A stretch of 64,000 nucleotides of DNA from Lateolabrax maculatus (taxonomy: Eukaryota > Chordata > Actinopteri > Acropomatiformes > Lateolabracidae). Both the position numbers and the translations under genes were made by a program. The first letter of the stretch is position 1. Each line of letters starts with the position of its first letter. The stretch spans positions 17,955,001-18,019,000 of the forward strand of contig CM062219.1 of the NCBI GenBank assembly GCA_031216445.1. The letters run 5' to 3'. Below are positions 23,866-34,489 of this stretch, piece by piece. The notes under the pieces are model-generated. The model was given only the letters and a program-made list of their open reading frames with translations. It was not told the origin of the DNA and did no database searches.

Positions 23866-25113
23866 GATCACCGAAGTCAGTAGCGTTCATCCCTGGGGAC
23901 CTTGAATGTCTTTATCCAGATGTTGCCCTCCCTAAGGCTCTGTCCGTAGTGTGGCAGAAAATCAAAACGCTATTTTTTCAACCATTCAACCAGTCATTGA
24001 GCGGGTTGCACCTTCAAAGGTATTTTTCTTGATCTCACAGATGTCTACAGTCTGCCCAGGATAATAAAATAATTGTCCAGGGTGGGACCAACGTTTCGAG
24101 TCCACTCAGCTCTTCTTCTTCGCTGGATGTTTGTTAAGTACATTGCATGTGCCAGTGGAAAGCCAGAGGAGTACCTGGCACAGTCGGTGGTCAACACTGA
24201 ATTCGCACCAGGGCAAATATTTTATCATTTCAGTTGGGCTGTAGACATGTGTGAGATCACAAAAAACTATTGAGGATGCAACCTGGCGCTGGATGGCAGG
24301 TACAAAAATAAAGATTTTAAACCCCAAAGGTTTGCATTGGGAACACTAACATACTCGTGAAGTCATAATCGGGCTAGGTCTCCATCTACTCCTGAGAAAA
24401 ACATTTGGGTCTTTAGCTGTTACATGTTCCATATCTTCTTAAGCTAGTCTCTAACTTTGTCCGTCTGTTGTTTGGTGCTGAGCAGGTAGTGTACAGTGCA
24501 GTGGGTTTATCAGAGCCTGTTTGCTGAAAAGAGCTACCAGGTTGATGACAGAGCAGAGACTACCACAAAACCAAAACTATGAGCCAAAAGAGGCAAAAAA
24601 GCTAGAGCTACTTCTCTGTGGGGTCAAGATAACAAGTGACCCCTTTCACATTATACACGGCCATTTGTTTCAATATTAATATAAAGCATATTTTATCACT
24701 GCAGCTACCAAACAGACAAACAAAAGGGATCGAAGCATAATGTTCTTGTGCAAATTAATACGATTTTCTTTTCATTCATTTGCTGCCAGAAGCTGGAGCT
24801 GTCATTCTGATACTCTTATTTTCTCCCTGAGATGACTTTGTGGAGATATGTCAAACATAGTCTTTTTGCTCAGCTCAACTTTCTGATCTATTTTTATTTA
24901 TCTGTGTTACATGGCCCCTCCAGTAGATGAACAGAGTGCACAACAAACCCTCACAGAGCAGGACAAGGCCACAGAAAGAACAACACAACAGCAGGCCAGA
25001 AGATACCGGCTGCGACACACTGACAGAAGCCTGAAGATGTTTGACAGGTGGAAGCAGGGAACCAGCAGTGACTGCAAGAGGGAGGGGAGCAGAGGAGGAA
25101 GGAGTAATTCTAC

Positions 25114-25210
25114 CTTATAGGCGACTCGGGGGGGACATTTCTTTCCCAAACCTAGTGGAGGGGACATGTCGCGAAGCATCTCGTACATATCGCGGTAAGT
25201 CATGCGGCCG
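25114..25210 (-). CDS. cacna1b: cacna1b exon 37, 3' copy (mutually exclusive)
   Basis: 97 nt, phase 2 in, phase 0 out. Completes a Cys codon, then GRMTYRDMYEMLRDMSPPLG and LGKKCPPRVAYK. It encodes the end of the EF-hand-like region and the LGKKCP linker. The same segment is encoded by the 5' copy at 26665-26761. Because 97 is not a multiple of three, including both would shift the frame, so one of the two must be chosen, as with exons e37a/e37b of mammalian CaV2.2. GRM-Y-DMY-MLR resembles the mammalian 37a residues even though this copy is second in order. Donor GTAGAA is weaker than consensus. Confidence 0.93.
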
Positions 25211-26664
25211 CTTCCCGGGGGAAAGATGGTAGGACGCCATGGAAGGAGGAATGAAGATTTCCCAGGTGAGGAGGTGTTGGGGTTAAAAGGGGTAGGGGAA
25301 GTTACACCATCACAGAAAGTGGATGAATCCAAAAGAGAGAATGGGAGGGGGGAAAAAGAGCAAAACACAGAAATCCTTGTTAATAAGATTTCCAGGTGAT
25401 CTGGAATGCCATCCTAGCTGGATTTAAGGATTCAGGAATGGATCCTTGAGGAGGAAGGAAGGGAGGATGCTCCGGAGGATTCCCTGTGCAGAGATAGTGG
25501 ATGGAGGGATCCTGGTGGAAGATATGAATTTGGGAATGAGAGTGCATTTTATGTTAAAGGCTCACTCCACCAAAGATTTATATTTTGAGTATCAATCATT
25601 CATCACCTGTAGGCTTGAACCGTGGCTCTGAAAAGTTTGTAGCTTAGTATTTACAATTGATTCCAATGGCAACCAAGTTTCACAGCATGAAAGTATCAAA
25701 ACGTACATAGAAACTTCTCAAACCACACCTGCAACATTACCCCTTCTCAGCCAATGACACAAAAAACTGATGTATAATAGCTACAGTAGACTACATGCAG
25801 GAGAGGTGCAGAGCTACTTTGACGTGATGGCATGATACAGATGTACTGTAGTGTGTTTAGCTCTGTTGTCAAGAAACTATGAGAATTTAGTGAATTTTGA
25901 AGTCACTAATACTACATGTCTTTTATATTACCAAAAATTCAAGACCTGTATGCAAAGTTTCAGCCAGAGAAATAAACTAATGCTCGTCTCATTGGCCCAA
26001 AAATAAAAGTTTTCTGTGTGTACACCTAGTGAGCAACTTTTATTGGAAAGAATTGGACACCGACCGTAGAACACAAAATTCAGTTCTTTTAAGCCACATT
26101 GCACTTTTATAAAAATGTTGAATTCACGAAGGACAGAGACACAGACACAGAGGTCTGGTAGGCTCACTTCACACACGCAGACGTTTTCCATGTCCAAACA
26201 GCCAATGTTGCCTCAACACACACTACGGTGATCGTCCTTCTCAAAGGAGCAGTTACAAACCTTTCAGAGTCACCTTTCACAGGGGTTATAATCTCAGAGA
26301 TAAAAGGTAGATTTTCAGTGGAGTATTCCTTTAAGATGCCCTCTGTTTCTGCATGCTAAGAGCCATTAGCAGTAACCAAAGTGGAAACAAAGTACACAAT
26401 GCTCTCTCTTCACTACCCACTCTTCTTTCACTCCCCTGTTTAGAAGCAGGAAAATATCTTAGACATCGCATCCGCTGCCTTTTGTTTGAGCCTGACTTGT
26501 GACATTGTTTCCTGCACTCGCCATGGTTACCTGCCAGCTGGTTAGTGGAGGATCAATGTGTGTTTGTATGCATGTGTGGTTGGGTCATTCTCTGGCACCG
26601 CAGGGAATGAGAGCAGACATTCACAGTCCCTTTGAAAACAAAAGGACTGTGTGGGAGTGCAAAC
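25211..26664 (-). other. cacna1b: spacer between the two exon 37 copies
   Basis: 1.45 kb containing a probable MITE-like insertion (about 25549-26334) with weakly matching inverted ends and otherwise no recognisable feature. Confidence 0.65.
25549..26334. mobile_element. MITE-like element between the alternative exons
   Basis: Left end 'ttaaaggctcactccaccaa'; right end on the other strand 'ttaaaggaatactccactga'. Both resemble the ends of the element at 13784-14346. The interior is unrelated or too diverged to align by eye, so this may be one long element or two fragments. Confidence 0.4.
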
Positions 26665-26761
26665 CTTATAAGCCACCCTGTTAGGGCACTTCTTCCCCAG
26701 GCCCAGGGGAGGCGAGATAAAACGCAACAATTTGTACATATCCTGATAGCATATCCTCCCG
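26665..26761 (-). CDS. cacna1b: cacna1b exon 37, 5' copy (mutually exclusive)
   Basis: 97 nt, acceptor ATCTTTTTCAG, phase 2 in, phase 0 out. Completes Cys, then GRICYQDMYKLLRFISPPLG and LGKKCPNRVAYK. It duplicates 25114-25210 with about two thirds identity; the SPPLGLGKKCP block is identical. The donor is GTTTGC, poor at +3 and +5, so use probably depends on an activator. FIS replaces the HMS/DMS of other copies and CPN replaces CPA/CPP. Confidence 0.9.
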
Positions 26762-28220
26762 CTGAAAAAGATAAGACATGTTCAAGAGGTTAGGTCACAA
26801 GTTATTTCATTACATCACTCTGTTATCAGTAAGTGGGCATTAACATTTAGGTAAATACTCAAGAAGTAGCAGCATAAAGAATACAATATACTCAGGGCTC
26901 TTTTGTTTCAGTTTTTCATTCAGACCAAATCTATGAATTTGAATTTTATTTTTTACTAGTGATCCCTGGCTCTTCTATGTAGTCTCCCCATTTTCTTCAC
27001 ATTTTCTATTTTCCTTTGCTCATCAACAAGAGCTCATGGTCGTAGCCAGGATTTGAGAAATATTGAGGGTAGCAGTCGACTTTAGAAATCAATTTTTTAT
27101 TTTTATGTAAGTACATTTTGATGTTTTTTTTAATGTTTGTTTTACTTTAAATCCTTTATTTATGATTTTTTTTGTTCACCTTAAAATACTCATAGTTAAA
27201 TATATTAAGTCTTAAAGTACTGGAATCAGAAGTAACTACGTTTTTCATTGTAGAATGTAAACTTTCCTCTTCCTTGCAAATCCCCATAGAAAAAACAAGG
27301 AAATGTCTAAGGCTCTGTGTTTACTGTTAACTAAGTGGTGATGTTCTTCATGCAGCAGAAAACACAACAGTTTCTGGATGTGTAAGGGACACAAAATGGT
27401 GGAATCAGTTTAACTTAAATCAAACCAATCTGCCCCTCTGTGAAAATGCCAACGATGAGCCTTAAATATACTTCCTGCTGCAACCTGACAAAGAATGAGT
27501 TAAAGCAGTCGAGAATATGTTGGATGTTACTGTAGGCCTTTCTCTGAGAGCAGCTAATTTATATTCAAAGGAATAAATAATAATTCCTCCCCCGTAATGT
27601 CTGTCAGAAGATGGCAATTTCATATTTCACATCTCACACCTCTCCTGGAGTCCTGACTGTGTGACAAGGCTCCTGTGAAGCCTTCTTTAAATTTAATGAG
27701 CCTTACATAATCTGAGACAGATTACGCCTCACACTGTCTCACTCAGAACGTGTACTGTGCTTTAGTCAGGTTAAACAGTGTCGGTGTGAGGGGCAGAGGG
27801 GCCGCTGACATAAACCTGTATTCCCCCGTTGGACGGATGGAGAGAGTTTCTCTTCACACCACAGTGACAGACTGAGGAGCTTTGGAGCCCGCTGGCTTAG
27901 CGGTAAAGAGGGGTGGGTGAACGCCAAGCGGAACGCTGGATTTACATGCATCAGTCCGGCCGACAGGGGGCTCGTCCCCAGCCTCAGCCAACTCTGGGCT
28001 CAGGCTTAATGTCATTCACCCGCCGCTGCTAAGATGGGATTTTTCCAGTTCCACATCACAGAGTTATCCTGCTGGAACTCAGAAGCAATTCTTTGAGTTT
28101 CCTGTTGCCTGGCCTGCCTCTCGTCCAGACACAACCCCCTCCCTCTTTAACACCGACACTGGCTAATATTTGGGGACCATGCTGTAGCTGTACAGGTCAG
28201 AGATCAGCAGAAGCACTTAC
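26762..28220 (-). other. cacna1b: intron 36
   Basis: 1.46 kb. T-rich around 27080-27200; nothing else recognised. Confidence 0.7.
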
Positions 28221-28348
28221 CAGGCAGCAGGGTCATACTCTGCCCACACACGGATGAATTCATCAAGGTGATGAGGCCCCAGGATGGAGGCATCCCTGGT
28301 CAGATACTCAAAGTTGTCCATGATGACAGCGACAAATAGGTTCAACAT
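28221..28348 (-). CDS. cacna1b: cacna1b exon 36: end of IVS6 and EF-hand
   Basis: Acceptor TTCATTGACTAG, donor GTAAGT, phase 0 in, phase 2 out. Encodes MLNLFVAVIMDNFEYLTRDA and SILGPHHLDEFIRVWAEYDP. This is the cytoplasmic end of IVS6 and the first half of the EF-hand-like domain. The exon is almost identical to all vertebrate CaV2 channels (DAS here, DSS in mammals). Confidence 0.96.
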
Positions 28349-29165
28349 CTAGTCAATGAAAACAGAAGTGTGTATAATACATCAATAATGAATATAAATA
28401 TTTCTTCTATGTTAGCTTTTTTTAATTCTGAAACTTTAATATGACATAAATGCTCTATTGATTTAAGCTGTTACCTAATACGTATTATTATTATGTATGT
28501 ATGTGTTAGTATTTCTACTTAAAGGAGAAAGTCTACTTAATCCAAAAACTGCAAACTATATAAAGTATTTTATGCTGACCATTTTGCAAAGTCTGTACTT
28601 TTAGGTTAATTTCCCATTTAGAACTTCATTGACAACATCTCTTTGCTATTGTTGGTAACAATTAGGGCTAATTGTTTTTTATTTTTGTGGTTTGATTTAA
28701 CATTTTTTGAATTTATGTAATTCATTTAAAAGTGTGATGGAAATTTTAATAAAACATCTTTAATACAAACGTCTAAAAAACATCAAAAAATCTAAAAACC
28801 TAAAAACACCGTTTGCAATTTAACTGTTTACTGTTACTTGAAGGGATTTTGTCACATAACCAGCATTTGCATTATTCATTTTATTAAATTTTTCTCTTTA
28901 CTCTCTGTAACTGTCTGCATTTTCTGAGCTGCACTTGGTGTTCGAAGACGTTGTTTACTGCAAACTTCAAACAGGGTCTTCTCACAGTAGGAAACATGAC
29001 AACTTTTAGGATCATGCAGGCATAAAATCTGGGTGAAACCAAACTAGAAAAAAAAAAAAAATCAGGGTCTAAGTTTCATGAAGTTCACAGAAGTTCCAAC
29101 TCGTACTTGATGGGCTAACACACAGTATGAGACCGGGTGGGACCTCTGTTTTCCTTCATACTGAC
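28349..29165 (-). other. cacna1b: intron 35
   Basis: AT-rich, 817 bp, no recognisable features. Confidence 0.75.
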
Positions 29166-29316
29166 CAGGAAGGAGCAGAGGAAGATGAAGGAGACAAAGT
29201 AGAAGTAGGCAAAGTCACTTCCACACTCCATCTCCACAGTTCCTGAGAGCCTATCACACGGCCGGTTACTGAGACACGATAACATGATCTCATGCCACGC
29301 CTCGCCTGTCGCACTC
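29166..29316 (-). CDS. cacna1b: cacna1b exon 35: domain IV selectivity filter and IVS6
   Basis: Phase 2 in, phase 0 out, donor GTCAGT. Encodes SATGEAWHEIMLSCLSNRPC, then DRLSGTVEMECGSDFAYFYF and VSFIFLCSFL. TGEAW carries the domain IV pore glutamate of the EEEE filter; FAYFYFVSFIFLCSFL is IVS6. The acceptor TTTCAG is preceded directly by a (TG)n tract rather than a pyrimidine tract. Confidence 0.96.
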
Positions 29317-29322
29317 CTGAAA

Positions 29323-29348
29323 CACACACACACACACACACACACACA
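29323..29348. repeat. (CA)n microsatellite abutting the exon 35 acceptor
   Basis: Thirteen CA units. On the transcript strand this is (UG)n followed by UUUCAG and exon 35. Confidence 0.95.
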
Positions 29349-29443
29349 AATCAAGGTAAAGGCACAAACACAAAGTGACGCTGCAGTGTTTTCAGTAGCT
29401 ATTGGTTTGTTTGTGGTGGTTTAGAATATGGAAGCAAAATTAC

Positions 29444-29535
29444 CTGAAGAGAAGGGTCAAGGCCTGGAAAAATGTCTGGAAGTTGTTGTGGTGATTTATT
29501 TCGGTCTCCTCATTCAGCTCGATGTTTCCAAACAC
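29444..29535 (-). CDS. cacna1b: cacna1b exon 34: IVS5-P linker
   Basis: Acceptor TGCTGCCTCAG, donor GTAATT, phase 0 in, phase 2 out. Encodes VFGNIELNEETEINHHNNFQ and TFFQALTLLF. VFGNI...HNNF is the extracellular turret and pore helix leading to the domain IV filter in exon 35. Confidence 0.94.
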
Positions 29536-31324
29536 CTGAGGCAGCAGGAGAGCAGGTGGTCTTTATTCAACTCAAACCCCCAAATTTAAAGCCCTACTCT
29601 ACTGTTATAATGAAGGACTGTAGCACAGACTACAGAGTCTTCAAACTGAGACCCAAACACGGCCCATAGCCATGTCTTTAAAGGCCCTGAAAATGTTTTT
29701 TCTCCATCAGTTCATCACTGAATTGAAATTGAATGGAGATGGATAACTGCCACAACTTGGGATGTCTCACTTCGAGTCCAGTAAAACAACCTAGATGTCC
29801 CTTTAAAATATGTATTTGCCCCTCGGTGTTTCCATCCTGCTGGCCTATTCACTGACAGGAGTCAAATATGTATGTGACATCTTGACCCTGCACGCCAACA
29901 GTAACTGACTTTGAGCACAGTCACTATGACAATCTTATATATAAGAGGCAATCCTTTTTGTCAGCTACCACTACCTTAAAAAATCCACTTAAAAATGAAA
30001 CAACTGTACAATATTATGCAATCCAAGGCAATAACCATGCAATACATACTTGGTTTGTGAAATGTTTACTACAACATTTTCACTGAGACTGTGCCAGAGA
30101 TATTCAGCTCTATGGTAATGTTAAAGGCAGATGGATGTGGTATTGTCCTGGAGGACACAACACAAAACATCTCACAATAAATGCAAAATAAACACAAAAG
30201 ATTTGAACATCACAAGGTTTACAAAGGCACAGTAATGTTTATTGAAAGGTTGTTGTGTTGGATTGATAATTTACAGATGGGACTTATATTGTCCTCCTCC
30301 TTCTGTCTCTGTGCACTGCTGATATTTGAGCCCATCCAAACACTGTCAGCCTTATGACGGTCAGGTATAATATGTTGCCCAATAAAAAAACGCATCGTAA
30401 GAGGATGCCCATTCTCTGATCACTGACAGTGTTCTTGTGCCCCAACCGTTACATCACGCAGTCTAACATGCAGGTACAAGGAGAGTACAGTTTTGTACTA
30501 AAAACTACATTTTTCACAGATGTGCCAGAGCAGACACTTAGCTGCTGCCTGGGAAAAAAAATCTAAACCGGCTAGTTAGCTAAGATTACTAGCTGGGTTT
30601 AGTAGGAAAACAGCTTGCCTGACTCTCCAAAGATAAATAAAATCCATCCTACCAGCACCTCTAAAGCTCTGGTTGCCTGGCAACCTCATGCTGACGATAA
30701 AGTCACTGCCCACTTACCCTTTGTTTTTTATATGGATTAAACAAAAGAGATATAGTGTAACATGTTAATTAGTGAGCTATTGGTGCTGGTGCTGAATTTT
30801 TCTTACCTTTGGACAGAGCGAGACTTTATTTTATTTTCATTAAATTATATGAGAGTGGCATCAGTATTCTCATGAAACACTAGGCAAGTAAGCGAATAAG
30901 CACATTTTCCCAAAAATGTCAAACTGTTCCTTTAAGGTAGAAAGTTGTGTCAGGGATGGTGTATTCTGAGCATTGTTTATCAAAGTTTATACCATGGCCT
31001 CAGGAAAGCTGTGTCTGTTGAACGACTGGAAACAAGTTTCAGCCAACAATTAAACCACTTATTATAAATCCGTGCTAAACATACCTAAAGTAATTTGGTT
31101 CTTATTCTGGCTGATTTGACTGCTGGTGCACACTGTCCCACACTAACAGGTGTAACAAATCTAACAGGAGAATCAGCAGGTAAATAGCTATGTAAAAAGG
31201 TAAAAACACCTGTGGAGGTGTACCATGGGGGTGTATGGACTTTGGGTTGATGATAGGAGGCATCTATCATTTAATCATTATATCCTGACTGCCTTTAGTC
31301 CAGCTAGTCTTCATCACAACTCAC
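29536..31324 (-). other. cacna1b: intron 33
   Basis: 1.79 kb. The 30490-30945 portion is an interspersed repeat with an inverted end; the rest is plain. Confidence 0.7.
30490..30945 (+). repeat. teleost interspersed repeat with inverted end
   Basis: Contains 'ctaccagcacctctaaagct' and 'agtgtaacatgttaattagt', the wording of the same repeat family as 17185-17345. The right end, read on the minus strand ('ttaaaggaacagtttgacat', 'cttattcgcttacttgcc'), matches the start of that family, so the element has inverted termini. Confidence 0.55.
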
Positions 31325-31390
31325 CTGCATTCCAATGATGGCATAGATGAAGAACAACATGGCAATGAGCAGGCAGACATACGGCAGAGC
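31325..31390 (-). CDS. cacna1b: cacna1b exon 33: IVS5
   Basis: 22 codons, phase 0 on both sides, acceptor TTTGCTTTCAG, donor GTGAGT. Encodes ALPYVCLLIAMLFFIYAIIG plus MQ, identical to vertebrate CaV2 IVS5. Confidence 0.97.
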
Positions 31391-32220
31391 CTGAAAGCAA
31401 ACACACACACAACAGATACATGTTACAAAAAATTTCAAACACATGTACTCCTCTCTCTCATATACACACACTCACACACACAACACAAACACACACTCAC
31501 ACACACACACACACACAGAGTACACAGCCTCTATTTTGATCTCTCCCTCTTTCTATGTACACACACACAAACACACACACACACACACTCACAAATCTGA
31601 TTCTCCTCAGAGGACTAGCGCCCTTGTAAGATTTTACAGTCTTATTTAAGAACTCGAGCAGTCAACCTGACCTGCAGGGTCGATTCTTTTAACCAGCTAT
31701 TTATATCGCTGTGAGGAGGAGGCGAACGTTTGTTGTAATTAAATAGCCACCTTTTAACACTCTGCAGATACTGTCCATTTTCATTGGGCTTAAAAGCTCT
31801 CACCACTGACATTAAACCTGCTATAAATTCCCTCGGCTGCGGCCCGGCGCTTTGCATTTAACTCAACTTGTCCCAGGGGATTTAGAGAGAAAACCGGCAC
31901 TGTGTGAAAATCCGAACTACTGTCTGCTGAGAGCTATTTAGTTCGATTTTAACAGAAGTCTACAGCGTACTCCTGTCTGCTTTGGTTTGTATTTTGTGTT
32001 ATGTCCTTGTATTCAACTATAAATCAATCTAAATGACAGACTCAACGCTTAAACTGTATTGAATAAATCCATCTGCATTCTTATACACTTCTATCTTTCC
32101 TGACTGAATTTCTTTCATCCAACACTTTGCAATTGTTGTTTTGAGACTTGTTTCACACGCATGTCCAGAGGCACATACTGTTACCTTGCGTGCTTATTAT
32201 TACTCTGTGTTTTTACTCAC
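31391..32220 (-). other. cacna1b: intron 32 with CA-rich stretches
   Basis: Contains interrupted (CA)n repeats at about 31399-31412, 31463-31518 and 31560-31590. No other feature. Confidence 0.75.
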
Positions 32221-32337
32221 CTTGAAGGACTGAACAAATGTCCACAGCAGGATGCGGATGGTGTAGCCCTGCCGCAGCAGCTTGATGAGACGAGCCGCTC
32301 TGAACAGCCTCAGAAAACTAAGGTTGATCATCTTGTC
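32221..32337 (-). CDS. cacna1b: cacna1b exon 32: IVS4 voltage sensor
   Basis: 39 codons, phase 0 on both sides, acceptor TTTTCTCTCCCAG, donor GTGAGT. Encodes DKMINLSFLRLFRAARLIKL and LRQGYTIRILLWTFVQSFK. The R/K-every-third pattern is the domain IV voltage sensor. DKM at the start replaces NNF of mammals, right after the alternative exon 31a site. Confidence 0.96.
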
Positions 32338-33331
32338 CTGGGAGAGAAAACAGAGACTCTGTCAAGTATTATAATATCCCCAGGATAAAATAATTGAAAG
32401 CCATTCTTGGTAACTCTTGAAAGAAAAACTGACACATTCTTCATTTTACAAATAAAGTACAATTTATAAGCAATAAAACACACACTTAGTAGTTTTGCTG
32501 CTGCGGGGCTACTTGGTCTGGTATGACCAGTACCTTATGGTGGCGAATGTTAGCACACTTCATGTATCTAATGCTGTGTGACATACCTGAGACAGTTTGC
32601 TGACTCTTCACTTGTGGCCACAGTGGCCACTGTTCAGCTAAAGTTACATAGCCTTAATTAATCTCCTTTCATTATCTGCTTAACAAATCAAAGTTGATTG
32701 AACAGAGATAATATTAATATGAATTAACAAAATAGTAAAAAGTATTCGTCAAGCATGAGTCAAAACTTGACCAAAATACAACAGACGCAGATTTTTCCAT
32801 CTGACTCTCCCTTGTTCCTTTGTCCTACATCCAAGCAGCACAGATAGCAAGGGCCGGATTACTCTACCATAAAAATCAGTGTTTTCATTCTTTTTCCTTT
32901 AAAGGTTTAATTAAAGTTGAAGGGTTAAGTACTTGCACTTCTGCAAAAAATGTCAGTTGGCAAAGGATTTAGACTGTTAGGGTCTTAACGTATTATTTAA
33001 CAAGTACAAAAACATGCTGGGGTGGGGGTGGAGGAGGGGGTTTCAAGTCCACACAAACGGCATTGGCTTATTTTAAGACTAAATGACTTGAACGTTTTGT
33101 TGCAGTGTATATTTTAAGGTCAGATATTATGCAACGAAAATTGCTCTAGATGATTGTGTTGCTGTTAAAGCACACATTTGTAACAGTTTAATAGGTCTTT
33201 TTCTTTCATATCGTGTCACGCTGAGGATTCGGTGCGTGTACAGGACACTTTAAACTAAGGCTGTGGGAGAGAAAAACACACACTGACGGGGGAATTGACA
33301 AAATCAGCGGCCAACAAGAAAAGCCACTTAC

Positions 33332-33334
33332 CGT
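33332..33334 (-). CDS. cacna1b: candidate 3-nt micro-exon 31a (Thr)
   Basis: On the minus strand the sequence reads CACCTCTAG|ACG|GTAAGTGG, with a long C/T-rich stretch upstream (about 33335-33400). It lies in the intron between exons 31 and 32, exactly where mammalian CaV2.2 has the 6-nt exon 31a (GAA ACG, Glu-Thr). Both flanking exons are phase 0, so ACG would add one Thr: TEIK-T-DKMINL. The ACG|GTAAGT end matches the mammalian exon; the Glu codon is absent because AG|ACG is the only acceptor in reach. RNA evidence is needed. Confidence 0.45.
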
Positions 33335-33859
33335 CTAGAGGTGTCAGATGTGACAGAAGGGGCAGAGTGAGGGCACAGGCGCCAGCAGAGACACAGCAGA
33401 AGATGGAAACAGCGAAAGAGAAAAAAACACAGAGAGGGAAGCAAGAGAGAAGAGACAGAAAAGAAGACTAATGATCACATGAAAAGAAAGTCACACAACG
33501 AGAGAGACCGACTTTGCAACACAGAAAGCAACAGTACGCTGCCTCAGCCCTCCATCTCCACAATCAAATACTTTCGTCTATTTTTCATCTGTTGTAATTC
33601 AACAAAGGAAACTAAATGCTCCAAACAATAGTAGCAGTATGGCTCCACCTGTTGCCGTTCGTATTGGTAATGATTTTTCTTTTGCTACAGTTGTTGTTGT
33701 AGCAGTTTTCTTGGCTGAGCTTTTGGGGACAGAGACTGTGAGAGCATAGCAAAGCACGACTTCTACAATCATGATTTTGAAGCTGAAGTGGTTTGTTTAT
33801 ATTGGTTATATTTGGAAAAAAAGTTTTTAAAAGACCCATCGTTAATGAACACAATTACA

Positions 33860-34120
33860 TGCATATTAGAGCACAAACAATTAGTTGATTAACGGTTTAG
33901 CTAGTGAATCAACTCACATTGCAGCAATTCTGATAATCAGTTATTCATGATGATTTGCTGCTTTTCTCTGTTTTTACATCATTCATTGTAAAATGTTTGT
34001 TCAAAAAAATAGAAATCTGAAGATGTCATCTTAGGCTCTGACAACCTGTGATGGGCATTTTTAACTATTTCCTTATTTTTATAGACTAAACAATTCATTA
34101 ATCAATCAAAAAAAGAACAG
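33860..34120 (-). repeat. ATTAAT-type interspersed repeat copy
   Basis: Right end 'attcattaatcaatcaaa', left 'caaacaattagttgattaac', with 'gatttgctgcttttctctg' inside; same family as 22085-22345. Confidence 0.65.
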
Positions 34121-34405
34121 AGTGACAAACAGATCATTAAAATATACATTACTTGCAAACCTAATAATTTCCTGCATAAGTAAACTATTGCATAAAAAGT
34201 ACGTATCAACGCCTACTTTTCCATTATCACAGTTCTCCTGACTGGACTTAATCTACTCCCCGTATCACAGCATGCTGCCTTTCCATGGTGCAACTGCTGC
34301 AGCAGCTGCGAGCACGCACTGGAGCCTGATACTCATGTACGAAGTGGCTGATAAGAGACTGGTGTAATGGCACTCAGAGGAGCCCATGATCGCTGCAGCT
34401 TTTAC

Positions 34406-34489
34406 CTTAATCTCTGTGACCAAGATGTCTGTGATGCTTCCCAGCACAGTCACAAAGTCGAACACATTCCAGGCTGCTTTCAGGTAATT
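34406..34489 (-). CDS. cacna1b: cacna1b exon 31: IVS3
   Basis: 28 codons, phase 0 on both sides, acceptor TTTGTCTTGCAG, donor GTAAAA. Encodes NYLKAAWNVFDFVTVLGSIT and DILVTEIK, the IVS2-S3 loop and IVS3. NYLKAAW differs from NYFRDAW of mammals; the rest is conserved. Confidence 0.96.

Larger units (their letters stand above)
21052..25113 (-). other. cacna1b: intron between exon 37 (3' copy) and exon 38
   Basis: A 4.06-kb intron. Contents: an ATTAAT-type repeat copy (about 22085-22345), a (CA)n tract (22997-23024), a LINE-tail-like stretch (about 23745-23865) and segments around 24070-24150 that look repetitive. No extra exon recognised. Confidence 0.7.
32338..34405 (-). other. cacna1b: intron 31 (site of exon 31a)
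   Basis: 2.07 kb containing the candidate 3-nt exon 31a at 33332-33334 and a repeat copy at 33860-34120. Confidence 0.7.

Noticed and set aside
31443..31649. Plus-strand frame of alternating Thr and His
   Set aside because: Translation of the CA-rich microsatellites of intron 32.
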